Assembly (NCBI RefSeq): GCF_008807415.1
Contig: NZ_CP043626.1
Span: 2,542,001-2,606,000, forward strand
Length of the DNA stretch: 64,000 nt
Reading direction: 5' to 3'
Origin: Pseudomonas denitrificans (nom. rej.)
GTDB lineage: Bacteria; Pseudomonadota; Gammaproteobacteria; Pseudomonadales; Pseudomonadaceae
The notes under the pieces were generated by a model. The model made no database searches, had not been told where the DNA came from, and saw only the letters and a list, made by a program, of their open reading frames with translations. Positions 15,980 through 24,413 of the stretch are shown here, piece by piece (within the stretch, counting starts at the first letter, position 1; each line of letters begins with the position of its first letter). Both the position numbers and the translations under genes were made by a program.

Positions 15980-17532
15980 AGCTGTTCGTTTCCTGCGATT
16001 CGGTGGCCCGCGCAGTGGGCGCCGACGAAGTGACCGACGCCCTGGTCGCCGAGGCCGAGCGCCGCCAGCTGCCGCTGGACATCCAGCGCACCAGCTCGCG
16101 CGGCCTCTACTGGCTGGAGCCGCTGCTGGAGCTGGACAGCGCCGAAGGCCGGCTGGGCTTCGGCCCGCTCACGGTCGACGACGTGCCGGCCCTGCTCGAT
16201 GCGCTTTCCGACGACCCGGCCAGCCATCCGCTGGCTCTCGGATTGGTGGAAGAGCTGCCCTACCTGAAGACCCAGCAGCGCCTGCTCTTCGCCCGCGCCG
16301 GCATCACCCGGCCGCTGTCGCTGGACGACTACCGCGCCCACGGCGGCTTCGAGGGCCTCACCCGCGCCATCGGCATGGACGGCGCCGACGTCGTTGCCGC
16401 CGTGCTCGACTCCGGCCTGCGCGGCCGTGGCGGCGCGGCCTTCCCCGCCGGCATCAAGTGGCGCACGGTGCGCGACGCGGTCGGTCCCCAGAAGTACGTG
16501 GTGTGCAACGCCGACGAAGGCGACTCCGGCACCTTCGCCGACCGCATGCTGATGGAGGGCGACCCCTTCCTGTTGATCGAGGGCATGGCCATCGCCGGCC
16601 TCGCCGTCGGCGCGAGCATGGGCTACCTCTACGTGCGCTCGGAGTACCCGGACTCCATCGCCACCCTCAACCAGGCGCTGATGCTCGCCCGCGACGCCGG
16701 CTACCTCGGTGAAGACGTCTGCGGCAGCGGCCGCGCCTTCGAGCTGGAAGTGCGGGTCGGTGCCGGCGCCTATATCTGCGGCGAGGAAACCGCCCTGCTG
16801 GATTCGCTGGAAGGCAAGCGCGGCGTGGTCCGCGCCAAGCCGCCGCTACCCGCGCTGCAGGGTCTGTTCGGCCTGCCGACGCTGGTGCACAACGTGCTCA
16901 CCCTGGCCTCAGTGCCGATCATCCTGGCGAAGGGTGCGCAGTTCTACCGCGACTTCGGCATGGGCCGCTCGCTGGGCACCATGCCCTTCCAGCTCGCCGG
17001 CAACATCCGCCACGGCGGGCTGGTGGAACGCGCCTTCGGCCTGACCCTGCGCGAGCTGGTGGAAGGCTACGGCGGCGGCACCGCCAGTGGCCGCCCGCTG
17101 AAGGCCGCACAGGTCGGCGGCCCGCTGGGCGCCTGGGTGCCGCCCGCGCAGTTCGACACCCCGCTGGATTACGAGGCCTTCGCCGCCGTCGGCGCCATGC
17201 TCGGCCACGGTGGCGTGGTGGTCGCCGACGACAGCCTGGACATGGCGCGCATGGCTCGCTTCGCCCTGCAGTTCTGCGCCGAGGAATCCTGCGGCAAGTG
17301 CACGCCCTGCCGCATCGGCTCGACCCGTGGCGTGGAGGTGGTGGACCGGCTGATCGCCGCCACCGACATCAGCGCGCGCGAAGAGCAGGCGCGACTGCTC
17401 ACCGACCTCTGCGACACCCTGCAATACGGCTCGCTCTGCGCCCTCGGCGGGATGACCGCCTTCCCCGTGGCCAGCGCCCTCAAGCACTTCCCCGCCGACT
17501 TCGGTCTGGCGACTTCGGAGGCCGACCAGTGA
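15973..17532 (+). CDS. fdsB: NAD-dependent formate dehydrogenase beta (flavoprotein) subunit
   Basis: A 519-residue NuoF-like subunit that binds FMN and NAD and reduces NAD+ with electrons from formate. The N-terminal 130 residues form an extra thioredoxin-like domain. GRGGAAFPAGIKW binds FMN, and CNADEGDSGTFADR and EGMAIAG belong to the NAD/FMN region. ESCGKCTPCRIG ligates the [4Fe-4S] cluster. The start is ATG 15973, inside the end of fdsG. Its stop overlaps the GTG start of fdsA (GTGA). Confidence 0.95.
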   Translation: MLKLFVSCDSVARAVGADEVTDALVAEAERRQLPLDIQRTSSRGLYWLEPLLELDSAEGRLGFGPLTVDDVPALLDALSDDPASHPLALGLVEELPYLKTQQRLLFARAGITRPLSLDDYRAHGGFEGLTRAIGMDGADVVAAVLDSGLRGRGGAAFPAGIKWRTVRDAVGPQKYVVCNADEGDSGTFADRMLMEGDPFLLIEGMAIAGLAVGASMGYLYVRSEYPDSIATLNQALMLARDAGYLGEDVCGSGRAFELEVRVGAGAYICGEETALLDSLEGKRGVVRAKPPLPALQGLFGLPTLVHNVLTLASVPIILAKGAQFYRDFGMGRSLGTMPFQLAGNIRHGGLVERAFGLTLRELVEGYGGGTASGRPLKAAQVGGPLGAWVPPAQFDTPLDYEAFAAVGAMLGHGGVVVADDSLDMARMARFALQFCAEESCGKCTPCRIGSTRGVEVVDRLIAATDISAREEQARLLTDLCDTLQYGSLCALGGMTAFPVASALKHFPADFGLATSEADQ

Positions 17533-20423
17533 TCAACTACTTCGATCCCTCCTCGTCTGCTGGCAATGCCAGTGACATCGACTTCGGCACACCGGCCCGC
17601 GATAGCGAGGTGCAGGTCAGCCTGAGCATCGACGGCCGCGCGATCAGCGTTCCCGCCGGTACCTCGGTGATGCGCGCCGCCGCCCTGCTCGGCACGACCA
17701 TCCCGAAACTCTGCGCCACCGACAGCCTGGAGGCCTTCGGTTCGTGCCGCATGTGCCTGGTGGAAATCGACGGCATGCGCGGCTACCCGGCCTCCTGCAC
17801 CACGCCGGTGAGCGAAGGCATGGTGGTGCGCACGCAGACGTCGAAGCTGGCGGACCTGCGGCGCAACGTGATGGAGCTGTACATCTCCGACCACCCGCTG
17901 GACTGCCTGACCTGCTCGGCCAACGGCAACTGCGAACTGCAGACCGTCGCCGGCCAGGTCGGCCTGCGCGAGGTGCGCTACGGCTACGACGGCGCCAACC
18001 ACCTGAAGGACCAGAAGGACGTCTCCAACCCCTACTTCGACTACGACCCGAGCAAGTGCATCGTCTGCAACCGCTGCGTGCGCGCCTGCGAGGAAACCCA
18101 GGGCACCTTCGCCCTGACCATCGAAGGGCGCGGCTTCGAGTCCCGCGTGGCGGCGGCCGGCGGCGACAACTTCCTCGACTCCGAATGCGTCTCCTGCGGC
18201 GCCTGCGTACAGGCCTGCCCCACCGCCACGCTGATGGAAAAGAGCGTGGTCGAGATCGGCCAGCCGGAACGCGCCGTCATCACCACCTGCGCCTACTGCG
18301 GCGTGGGCTGCTCCTTCCGCGCCGAGATGAAGGGCAACCAACTGGTGCGCATGGTCCCGGACAAGAACGGCCAGGCCAACCACGGCCACTCCTGCGTCAA
18401 GGGCCGCTTCGCCTGGGGCTACGCCACGCACCCGGATCGCATCACCAAGCCGATGATCCGCCAGCACATCAGCGACCCGTGGCAGGAAGTCAGCTGGGAC
18501 GAGGCCGTCACCTACGCCGCCAGCGAGTTCCGGCGTATCCAGACGAAATACGGCCGCGACTCCATCGGCGGCATCACTTCCAGCCGCTGCACCAACGAAG
18601 AAACCTACCTGGTGCAGAAACTGGTGCGCGCGGCGTTCGGCAACAACAACGTCGATACTTGTGCGCGGGTCTGCCACTCGCCTACCGGCTACGGCCTCAA
18701 GCAGACCCTGGGCGAGTCCGCCGGCACCCAGAGCTTCGACTCGGTGATGCAGTCCGACGTGGTGCTGGTGATGGGCGCCAACCCCACCGATGCGCACCCG
18801 GTGTTCGGCTCGCAGCTCAAGCGCCGCCTGCGCCAGGGCGCCCGGCTGATCGTCATCGACCCGCGGCGCATCGACCTGGTCGACTCGCCCCACGCCCGCG
18901 CCGAGCTGCACCTGCAACTGCGCCCCGGCACCAACGTCGCCATGCTCAATGCCCTGGCCCACGTCATCGTCACCGAAGGGCTGGTCAAGCAGGACTTCGT
19001 CGATGCGCGCTGCGAGGCCGGCGACTTCATCCGCTGGCGCGATTTCGTCAGCCTGCCGGAGAACGCTCCGGAAGTGCTCGGCCCGGTGTGCGGCGTGCCC
19101 GCCGAAGAGATCCGCGCCGCCGCGCGCCTCTACGCCACCGGCGGCAACGCGGCGATCTACTACGGGCTGGGCGTCACCGAGCACAGCCAGGGCAGCACCG
19201 CGGTGATGGGCATCGCCAACCTCGCGATGGCCACCGGCAACGTCGGCCGCGAGGGCGTCGGGGTGAACCCGCTGCGCGGCCAGAACAACGTGCAGGGCTC
19301 GTGCGACATGGGTTCCTTCCCCCATGAGCTGCCCGGCTACCGGCACATTTCCAACGAGACCGTGCGCAGCCAGTTCGAACAGGCCTGGGGCGTGACCCTG
19401 CAGCCCGATCCCGGCCTGCGCATCCCCAACATGTTCGAAGCAGCGCTGGGCGGCACCTTCAAGGCGCTGTACTGCCAGGGCGAGGACATCGCCCAGAGCG
19501 ACCCCAACACCCAGCACGTCACCGCCGCCCTCTCCGCCATGGAGTGCGTGGTGGTGCAGGACATCTTCCTCAACGAAACCGCCAAGTTCGCCCACGTGTT
19601 CCTGCCGGGCAGCTCCTTCCTCGAGAAGGACGGCACCTTCACCAACGCCGAGCGGCGCATCTCCCGCGTGCGCAAGGTGATGGAGCCGCTGAGCGGCAAG
19701 GCCGACTGGGAAGGCACCGTGGCCCTGGCCAACGCCCTGGGCTACCCGATGGACTACCAGCATCCGGCGCAGATCATGGACGAGATCGCCCGCCTGACGC
19801 CGACCTTCACCCGCGTCAGCTACGCCGAACTGGACCGCCATGGTAGCCTGCAGTGGCCGTGCAACGATGCCGCACCGGACGGTACCCCGACCATGCACAT
19901 CGAGCAGTTCGTGCGCGGCAAGGGGCGCTTCATGCTCACCGGCTACGTGCCCACCGAGGAGAAGGTCAACGCCCGCTACCCGCTGCTGCTCACCACCGGG
20001 CGCATCCTCAGCCAGTACAACGTCGGCGCGCAGACCCGGCGCACCGACAACGTCGCCTGGCACGAGGAAGACCGCCTGGAAATCCACGCCAGCGACGCCG
20101 AGAGCCGTGGCATCAGCGATGGCGACTGGGTCGGCGTGGGCAGCCGCGCCGGGCAGACGGTGCTGCGTGCCAAGGTCAGCGAGCGCGTGGCTCCGGGGGT
20201 GGTCTACACGACCTTCCACTTCCCCGAGTCGGGCGCCAACGTGATCACCACCGACAATTCCGACTGGGCCACCAACTGCCCGGAATACAAGGTCACGGCG
20301 GTGGAGGTGGTGCGCGTGTTCCAGCCTTCGGAATGGCAGAAGCGCTACCAGGCGTTCAGTGACGAACAGCGGCGCCTGCTCAAGGAGCGCCGTCACCAGG
20401 AAAGAGCCGAGGTCCGTCGATGA
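17529..20423 (+). CDS. fdsA: NAD-dependent formate dehydrogenase alpha (molybdo) catalytic subunit
   Basis: A 964-residue catalytic subunit that oxidises formate to CO2. It starts at GTG 17529, overlapping the fdsB stop. In order: an N-terminal [2Fe-2S] ferredoxin-like domain (GSCRMCLVEIDG), a His/Cys cluster motif (HPLDCLTCSANGNC), two ferredoxin-type [4Fe-4S] motifs (CIVCNRCVRACEE, CVSCGACVQACP), the catalytic-domain cluster (CAYCGVGCSF) and the molybdopterin domains. The active-site residue is cysteine (ARVCHSPTGYGLK), not selenocysteine. It ends by overlapping fdsD (ATGA). Activity needs the sulfurtransferase FdsC/FdhD, which is not encoded between fdsA and fdsD here. Confidence 0.96.
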   Translation: MINYFDPSSSAGNASDIDFGTPARDSEVQVSLSIDGRAISVPAGTSVMRAAALLGTTIPKLCATDSLEAFGSCRMCLVEIDGMRGYPASCTTPVSEGMVVRTQTSKLADLRRNVMELYISDHPLDCLTCSANGNCELQTVAGQVGLREVRYGYDGANHLKDQKDVSNPYFDYDPSKCIVCNRCVRACEETQGTFALTIEGRGFESRVAAAGGDNFLDSECVSCGACVQACPTATLMEKSVVEIGQPERAVITTCAYCGVGCSFRAEMKGNQLVRMVPDKNGQANHGHSCVKGRFAWGYATHPDRITKPMIRQHISDPWQEVSWDEAVTYAASEFRRIQTKYGRDSIGGITSSRCTNEETYLVQKLVRAAFGNNNVDTCARVCHSPTGYGLKQTLGESAGTQSFDSVMQSDVVLVMGANPTDAHPVFGSQLKRRLRQGARLIVIDPRRIDLVDSPHARAELHLQLRPGTNVAMLNALAHVIVTEGLVKQDFVDARCEAGDFIRWRDFVSLPENAPEVLGPVCGVPAEEIRAAARLYATGGNAAIYYGLGVTEHSQGSTAVMGIANLAMATGNVGREGVGVNPLRGQNNVQGSCDMGSFPHELPGYRHISNETVRSQFEQAWGVTLQPDPGLRIPNMFEAALGGTFKALYCQGEDIAQSDPNTQHVTAALSAMECVVVQDIFLNETAKFAHVFLPGSSFLEKDGTFTNAERRISRVRKVMEPLSGKADWEGTVALANALGYPMDYQHPAQIMDEIARLTPTFTRVSYAELDRHGSLQWPCNDAAPDGTPTMHIEQFVRGKGRFMLTGYVPTEEKVNARYPLLLTTGRILSQYNVGAQTRRTDNVAWHEEDRLEIHASDAESRGISDGDWVGVGSRAGQTVLRAKVSERVAPGVVYTTFHFPESGANVITTDNSDWATNCPEYKVTAVEVVRVFQPSEWQKRYQAFSDEQRRLLKERRHQERAEVRR

Positions 20424-20638
20424 GCGTCGAGAACCTGATCAAGATGGCCAACCAGATCGGCCAGTACTTCTCCACCGAATCGGACCATGCCCTGGCAGTC
20501 CACGGCGTGCAGCAGCACCTGCAGAACTTCTGGACGCCGGCCATGCGCCGCGACCTGAAGGCCTGGCACGCCGATCATCCGGGCACCGAGCTGCATGCCC
20601 TGGTGCAGGCGGCGCTGACGGAAACGGCGCAAGCCTGA
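20420..20638 (+). CDS. fdsD: Formate dehydrogenase delta subunit
   Basis: A 72-residue protein of the FdsD family (SVENLIKMANQIGQYF at the N-terminus, NFWTPAMRRDL in the middle). FdsD is needed for assembly or maturation of FdsABG but is not catalytic. Its start codon overlaps the fdsA stop, so translation is coupled. It is the last gene of the operon. Confidence 0.93.
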   Translation: MSVENLIKMANQIGQYFSTESDHALAVHGVQQHLQNFWTPAMRRDLKAWHADHPGTELHALVQAALTETAQA

Positions 20639-20647
20639 CCGACCACA

Positions 20648-20680
20648 CCGCACCCGGCTCGTGCGCCGGGTCGGGTGCGG
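20648..20680. terminator. Hairpin between convergent fdsD and PBP2 genes
   Basis: Perfect 9-bp arms CCGCACCCG (20648-20656) and CGGGTGCGG (20672-20680) fall in the 48-base gap between the two convergent genes. Further pairing is possible inside the loop. There is no T-tract on either strand, so it may act as a weak bidirectional terminator or mRNA 3' protector. Confidence 0.55.
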
Positions 20681-20686
20681 CAGACC

Positions 20687-22579
20687 TCAGGCGTGCTTGC
20701 CCGAAGCCGTCTCGGCCGGCACCGCGTACTGCGGCTTGAGCTTGCCGTCCGCATCGAGCAGCCAGGCATCCATGATCTCGCGCACCACCGGCCCGGCCAC
20801 GCGGCCACCAGCCTCGCCGTTCTCGATGGTCACCGAGACCACGATGGAAGGCTCGGCCGCCGGGGCGAAGCCGACGAACAGCGCGTTGTCGCGGTGGCGC
20901 TCCTTGGTCTTCAGGCGGTTGTAGCGCTCGCCCTGGCGGATCGCGACGATCTGCGCGGTGCCGCTCTTGCCAGCAATGCGGTACTGCGCGCCCTGCCCTG
21001 CGGCCCGCGCGCCGCCGCCCGGATCGTGCATCACCAGCTGCATGCCGTAGTTCACCGCATCCCAGTCGTGGGGATTGCTCAGGTGGATGTCGGGCATGGG
21101 ATTGTTGTCGACCACGTCTTCACCGCCCACCGACTCGGCCAGCCGCGGACGATGCCAGGCGCCCTTGCTGGCGATCAGCGAGGTCGCTTCCGCTAGCTGC
21201 AGCGGCGTCACCTGCATGTAGCCCTGGCCGATACCGAGGATCACCGTCTCGCCGGGGAACCAGGCCTGACGCCGGGTGGCGCGTTTCCACTCGCGGGACG
21301 GCATCAGGCCGGAGGATTCCTCGGCCATGTCGATGGACACCTTGCTGCCCAGCCCGAAGCGTGTCAGGTAGTCGTGCATGCGGTCGATGCCGAGCTTGTG
21401 CGCGACGTCGTAGAAGTAGGTGTCGTTGGAGCGCTTGATGGCCGTGTCCAGGTCCACCCAGCCATCGCCGCTGTGGTTCCAGTTGCGGTACTTGTGGTCG
21501 TAGTTGGGCAGCTGGAAGTAACCCGGATCGAAGACCCGCGTGGCCGGGGTGATGGTGCCGGTATCCAGCCCGGCGATGGCCACCACCGGCTTGATGGTCG
21601 AGCCCGGCGAATACAGCCCGCGCAGCGCCCGGTTGAACAGCGGCCGGTCGATGGAGTCACGCAGCTGCGCGTACTGCGCCGAGCTGATGCCGTTGACGAA
21701 CAGGTTCGGGTCGAAGCTCGGGTTGCTGACCATCGCCAGCACCTGGCCGGTGTTCGGGTCCAGCGCCACCACCGAGCCGCGGCGATCGCCCAGGGCCTTC
21801 TCGGCGGCGACCTGCAGGTCCACATCCAGGCCCAGCACGATGTTCTCGCCGGCCACCGGGGGCACCTTCTTCAGCACGCGCATGACGCGGCCCTGGGCGT
21901 TGGTCTCGACTTCCTCGTAGCCGACGTGGCCGTGCAGCTGCGGCTCGTAGAAGTGTTCGACACCGGTCTTGCCGACGTACTCGGTGCCCCGGTATTCGGT
22001 GCTGTCGAGCCGCGCCGCCTCGCGCTCGTTGATCCGCCCGACGAAGCCGACCGAATGGGCGAAGTGCTCGCCGTAGGGATAGTGGCGGACGAACTCGGCA
22101 TCCACATCGATACCCGGCAGCTTGTAGCGATTGACCTCGATGAGGGCGATCTGCTCCTCGCTCAGATCATGCAGGATGGCGACCGGCTCGAAGGGATGGC
22201 GGCTCTTCTTCAGCGCCTTGTCGCACTGCAGGCGCTGCTCAGGGCTCAGGTGGAGGATATCGGTCACCTGGTCCAGCACCGCCTGTGAATTGCCGGCGCG
22301 CTCGCGGGTCAGGGTGAGGTTGAAGCTGGGCAGGTTCTCGGCGAGCACCTTGCCGTTGCGGTCGAAGATCAGCCCGCGCTCCGGGGGGATCGGCAGGACA
22401 TGGATGCGGTTGTTCTCGGAGACGGTGGCGTTGGTCGCGTAGTCGGTGACCTGGAGGAAGTACATCCTTGCCACCAGGGTCACGCTCATCAGGGCCACGA
22501 GCGCGCCGCAGGCGATCAGGCGGCGGTTGACCAGCGTCGCCTCCTGCTGGTGGTCCTTGAGTTTGATCGGATCGTGCAT
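20687..22579 (-). CDS. Penicillin-binding protein 2 (class B transpeptidase), likely paralogue
   Basis: A 630-residue PBP2 of the MrdA family, which cross-links peptidoglycan during cell elongation. It starts at ATG 22579. A short cytoplasmic tail and one membrane helix (LIACGALVALMSVTLVARMY) are followed by the PBP dimer domain (PPERGLIFDRNGKVLAEN) and the transpeptidase domain. The three catalytic motifs are present: SPGSTIKP (SxxK), SND and KSGTA. The main mrdA gene is normally beside rodA; no rodA or other elongasome gene is nearby, so this is probably a second PBP2. That is inference; the rest of the genome is not visible. Confidence 0.92.
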   Translation of the reverse strand: MHDPIKLKDHQQEATLVNRRLIACGALVALMSVTLVARMYFLQVTDYATNATVSENNRIHVLPIPPERGLIFDRNGKVLAENLPSFNLTLTRERAGNSQAVLDQVTDILHLSPEQRLQCDKALKKSRHPFEPVAILHDLSEEQIALIEVNRYKLPGIDVDAEFVRHYPYGEHFAHSVGFVGRINEREAARLDSTEYRGTEYVGKTGVEHFYEPQLHGHVGYEEVETNAQGRVMRVLKKVPPVAGENIVLGLDVDLQVAAEKALGDRRGSVVALDPNTGQVLAMVSNPSFDPNLFVNGISSAQYAQLRDSIDRPLFNRALRGLYSPGSTIKPVVAIAGLDTGTITPATRVFDPGYFQLPNYDHKYRNWNHSGDGWVDLDTAIKRSNDTYFYDVAHKLGIDRMHDYLTRFGLGSKVSIDMAEESSGLMPSREWKRATRRQAWFPGETVILGIGQGYMQVTPLQLAEATSLIASKGAWHRPRLAESVGGEDVVDNNPMPDIHLSNPHDWDAVNYGMQLVMHDPGGGARAAGQGAQYRIAGKSGTAQIVAIRQGERYNRLKTKERHRDNALFVGFAPAAEPSIVVSVTIENGEAGGRVAGPVVREIMDAWLLDADGKLKPQYAVPAETASGKHA

Positions 22580-23026
22580 CGGGATTCCAGAAGGTCCCCA
22601 TCGACCCGGTGGAAAGCGCATCGCTCCTGCCGTGCAGGGGAGCTTTCCGATCGATGCGGCCTGTTTGCAGCAGAGTGGGAACGAAAGGAAGCGGGCATCG
22701 CCAGACGCGGGGGCATCACGCGCCAGCTGGCATACCGGCGCGGCATGGTACCAGACTGGCAGGCCGGATTCTGACCGGTAGTCGAGGCGGTGCCCTGGTC
22801 TCGCATCGCGCCGGATGGCAGTCCGCTTCTACAGGGGCGCTGGCGTTCGGCGCCGGGTGTAGGAGCTGGCCATGCCTGCGACAGCCCGAGGGCAACAGCA
22901 TCACGGACGAAGCCCGCTCCCACACAGGGGTTGGCAATGGCGTCCTGTAGTGGACGCGGACTTTGTCCGCGCTCGCGGGCATGGTCTAGGCGCCCCCGCC
23001 CTTCCTACAGGGGAAATCCATGTACC
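22580..23026. repeat. Intergenic region with two REP-type elements
   Basis: No gene is recognised in these 447 bases. A diverged element with TGTAGGAG at one end and CTCCCACA at the other spans 22858-22924. A second spans 22946-23008 and includes the perfect hairpin GCGGAC-TTT-GTCCGC (22956-22961, 22965-22970). Its right half is nearly identical to the repeat at 3371-3428. The left part (22580-22850) holds the PBP2 promoter region but shows no clear signal. Confidence 0.6.
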
Positions 23027-23425
23027 TCAGAGGCTGGCAATTCCCGCTCTGGCAACCTGCGCGTCCTGTTCCGCGCGGACGCCGGAAACGCCGACCGCGC
23101 CCACTACCTGCCCGCCCACCAGGATCGGCACGCCGCCTTCGAGGGAGGTCAGCAGCGGCGCGCTGAGGAAGGCCGTGCGGCCGCCATTGACCATGTTCTC
23201 GTACTCGCGGGTTTCGCGCCGGCCGATCGCCGCGCTGCGCGCCTTCTCGGCGGCGATGTAGGCACTGGCCTGGGCGCAGCCGTCCAGGCGCACCAACGCC
23301 AGCGGGTGGCCGCCGTCGTCGGCTACGGCGATGCACACCGCCCACCCCTGGCGCCGGGCTTCATCGGTAGCGGCGGCGACGATGCGGGTGACGTCGGTCT
23401 GGTCGAGTACGGCTTTGTGTTGCAT
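23027..23425 (-). CDS. GlcG/HbpS-family protein
   Basis: A 132-residue single-domain protein of the GlcG/HbpS (DUF336) family, with LTSLEGGVPILVGGQVVGAVGVSG as the conserved C-terminal core. Homologues bind haem, corrinoids or small ligands, or sit in glycolate and diol operons with unknown roles. It has no signal peptide. It is the last gene of the amine/amino-acid operon, 50 bases after the EamA gene. Confidence 0.88.
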   Translation of the reverse strand: MQHKAVLDQTDVTRIVAAATDEARRQGWAVCIAVADDGGHPLALVRLDGCAQASAYIAAEKARSAAIGRRETREYENMVNGGRTAFLSAPLLTSLEGGVPILVGGQVVGAVGVSGVRAEQDAQVARAGIASL

Positions 23426-23475
23426 GTAATCTCTCTCGTGAAACGGCGCATCGCGCCGGGTGGGAAGCAGGAAAA

Positions 23476-24375
23476 TCAGACCACCGAGCCTTCCGGCGGC
23501 TGCTCCAGCACCGCCACGACCACCGCGCTGCCGACGATCAGCACGATACCGACCAGCGACAGCAGGCTGAGCACCTCGCCCCAGATCACGTAGCCGAACA
23601 GGCTCGCCCAGATGATGCTGGTGTAGGTGTACGGCGCCAGCGTGGCGGCATGGGCGCGGCGCACGGCGATGGTGAACAGCAGCTGGCCGAGGGTCGCGAG
23701 CAGGCCGAGGGCGAGCATGAAGCCGAGGTCCGGCAGGCTTGGCGTGCTCCAGGAAAACGGCAGCGTGGCGCCGGTGACCAGGGTGCCGACCACGGTGAAG
23801 TACAGCACCGTGGTGGTGGAATCGTCGGTCTCGCGGATGCGGCGGATCTGGATCATCGACAGCGCGCCGAAGAAGGCGCTGGCCACCAGCAGGCCCGGCC
23901 CGACCAGACTGGCCTCGGCGTTGTCCGGCTTGACCACCATCAGCACACCGACGAAGCCCAGCACAGCCGCCAGCGCGTTGCGCGGCAGCAGGCGTTCGCC
24001 CAGCAGCAGCGGCGCCAGCACGATCACCAGCAGTGCCTCGGAATAGGCGATGGAGATGGCCTCGCTCAGCGCCACGTAAGGCAGCCCGGCGAAGAAGAGT
24101 GCCGAGGAGCCCAGCAGGGTCACCGCGCGGATGCTCTGGCCGCGCACGTCCAGTTGCCGCCAGCGCTGCACCAGCGGCCGGCCGCGCAGGCAGAGGAGAA
24201 ACGCCGGCAGCACGCCGAAGGCCATGCGGAAGAAGGTCACCTCGTTGGCCGGATACTTCAGCGCCACCACCTTGGCCAGCGCATCCACCACCGCGAAACA
24301 GAACATCGACAACAGCATCAGACCCACGCTGCGCATGGCATGGCTGCGGGGGGCGACAAGGGTCAGCTGGGGCAT
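23476..24375 (-). CDS. EamA/DMT-family transporter
   Basis: A 299-residue inner-membrane protein of the drug/metabolite transporter superfamily with ten predicted helices in two EamA repeats (about residues 14-145 and 155-290). ALSEAISIAYSEALLVIVLAPLLLGE is the typical end of the first repeat. The start at ATG 24375 has AGGAG upstream. Family members export amino acids or metabolites, or import S-adenosylmethionine-like compounds. In this operon export of a toxic amine or amino-acid intermediate is plausible. Confidence 0.9.
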   Translation of the reverse strand: MPQLTLVAPRSHAMRSVGLMLLSMFCFAVVDALAKVVALKYPANEVTFFRMAFGVLPAFLLCLRGRPLVQRWRQLDVRGQSIRAVTLLGSSALFFAGLPYVALSEAISIAYSEALLVIVLAPLLLGERLLPRNALAAVLGFVGVLMVVKPDNAEASLVGPGLLVASAFFGALSMIQIRRIRETDDSTTTVLYFTVVGTLVTGATLPFSWSTPSLPDLGFMLALGLLATLGQLLFTIAVRRAHAATLAPYTYTSIIWASLFGYVIWGEVLSLLSLVGIVLIVGSAVVVAVLEQPPEGSVV

Positions 24376-24413
24376 GTCGAAATCTCCTGTTGTCCGGGGT
24401 GAATGCCAGTGCT

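Noticed and set aside
17169..20396. A 1075-codon open frame on the minus strand opposite fdsA
   Set aside because: Antisense shadow caused by high GC at third positions; fdsA on the other strand has all cofactor motifs.
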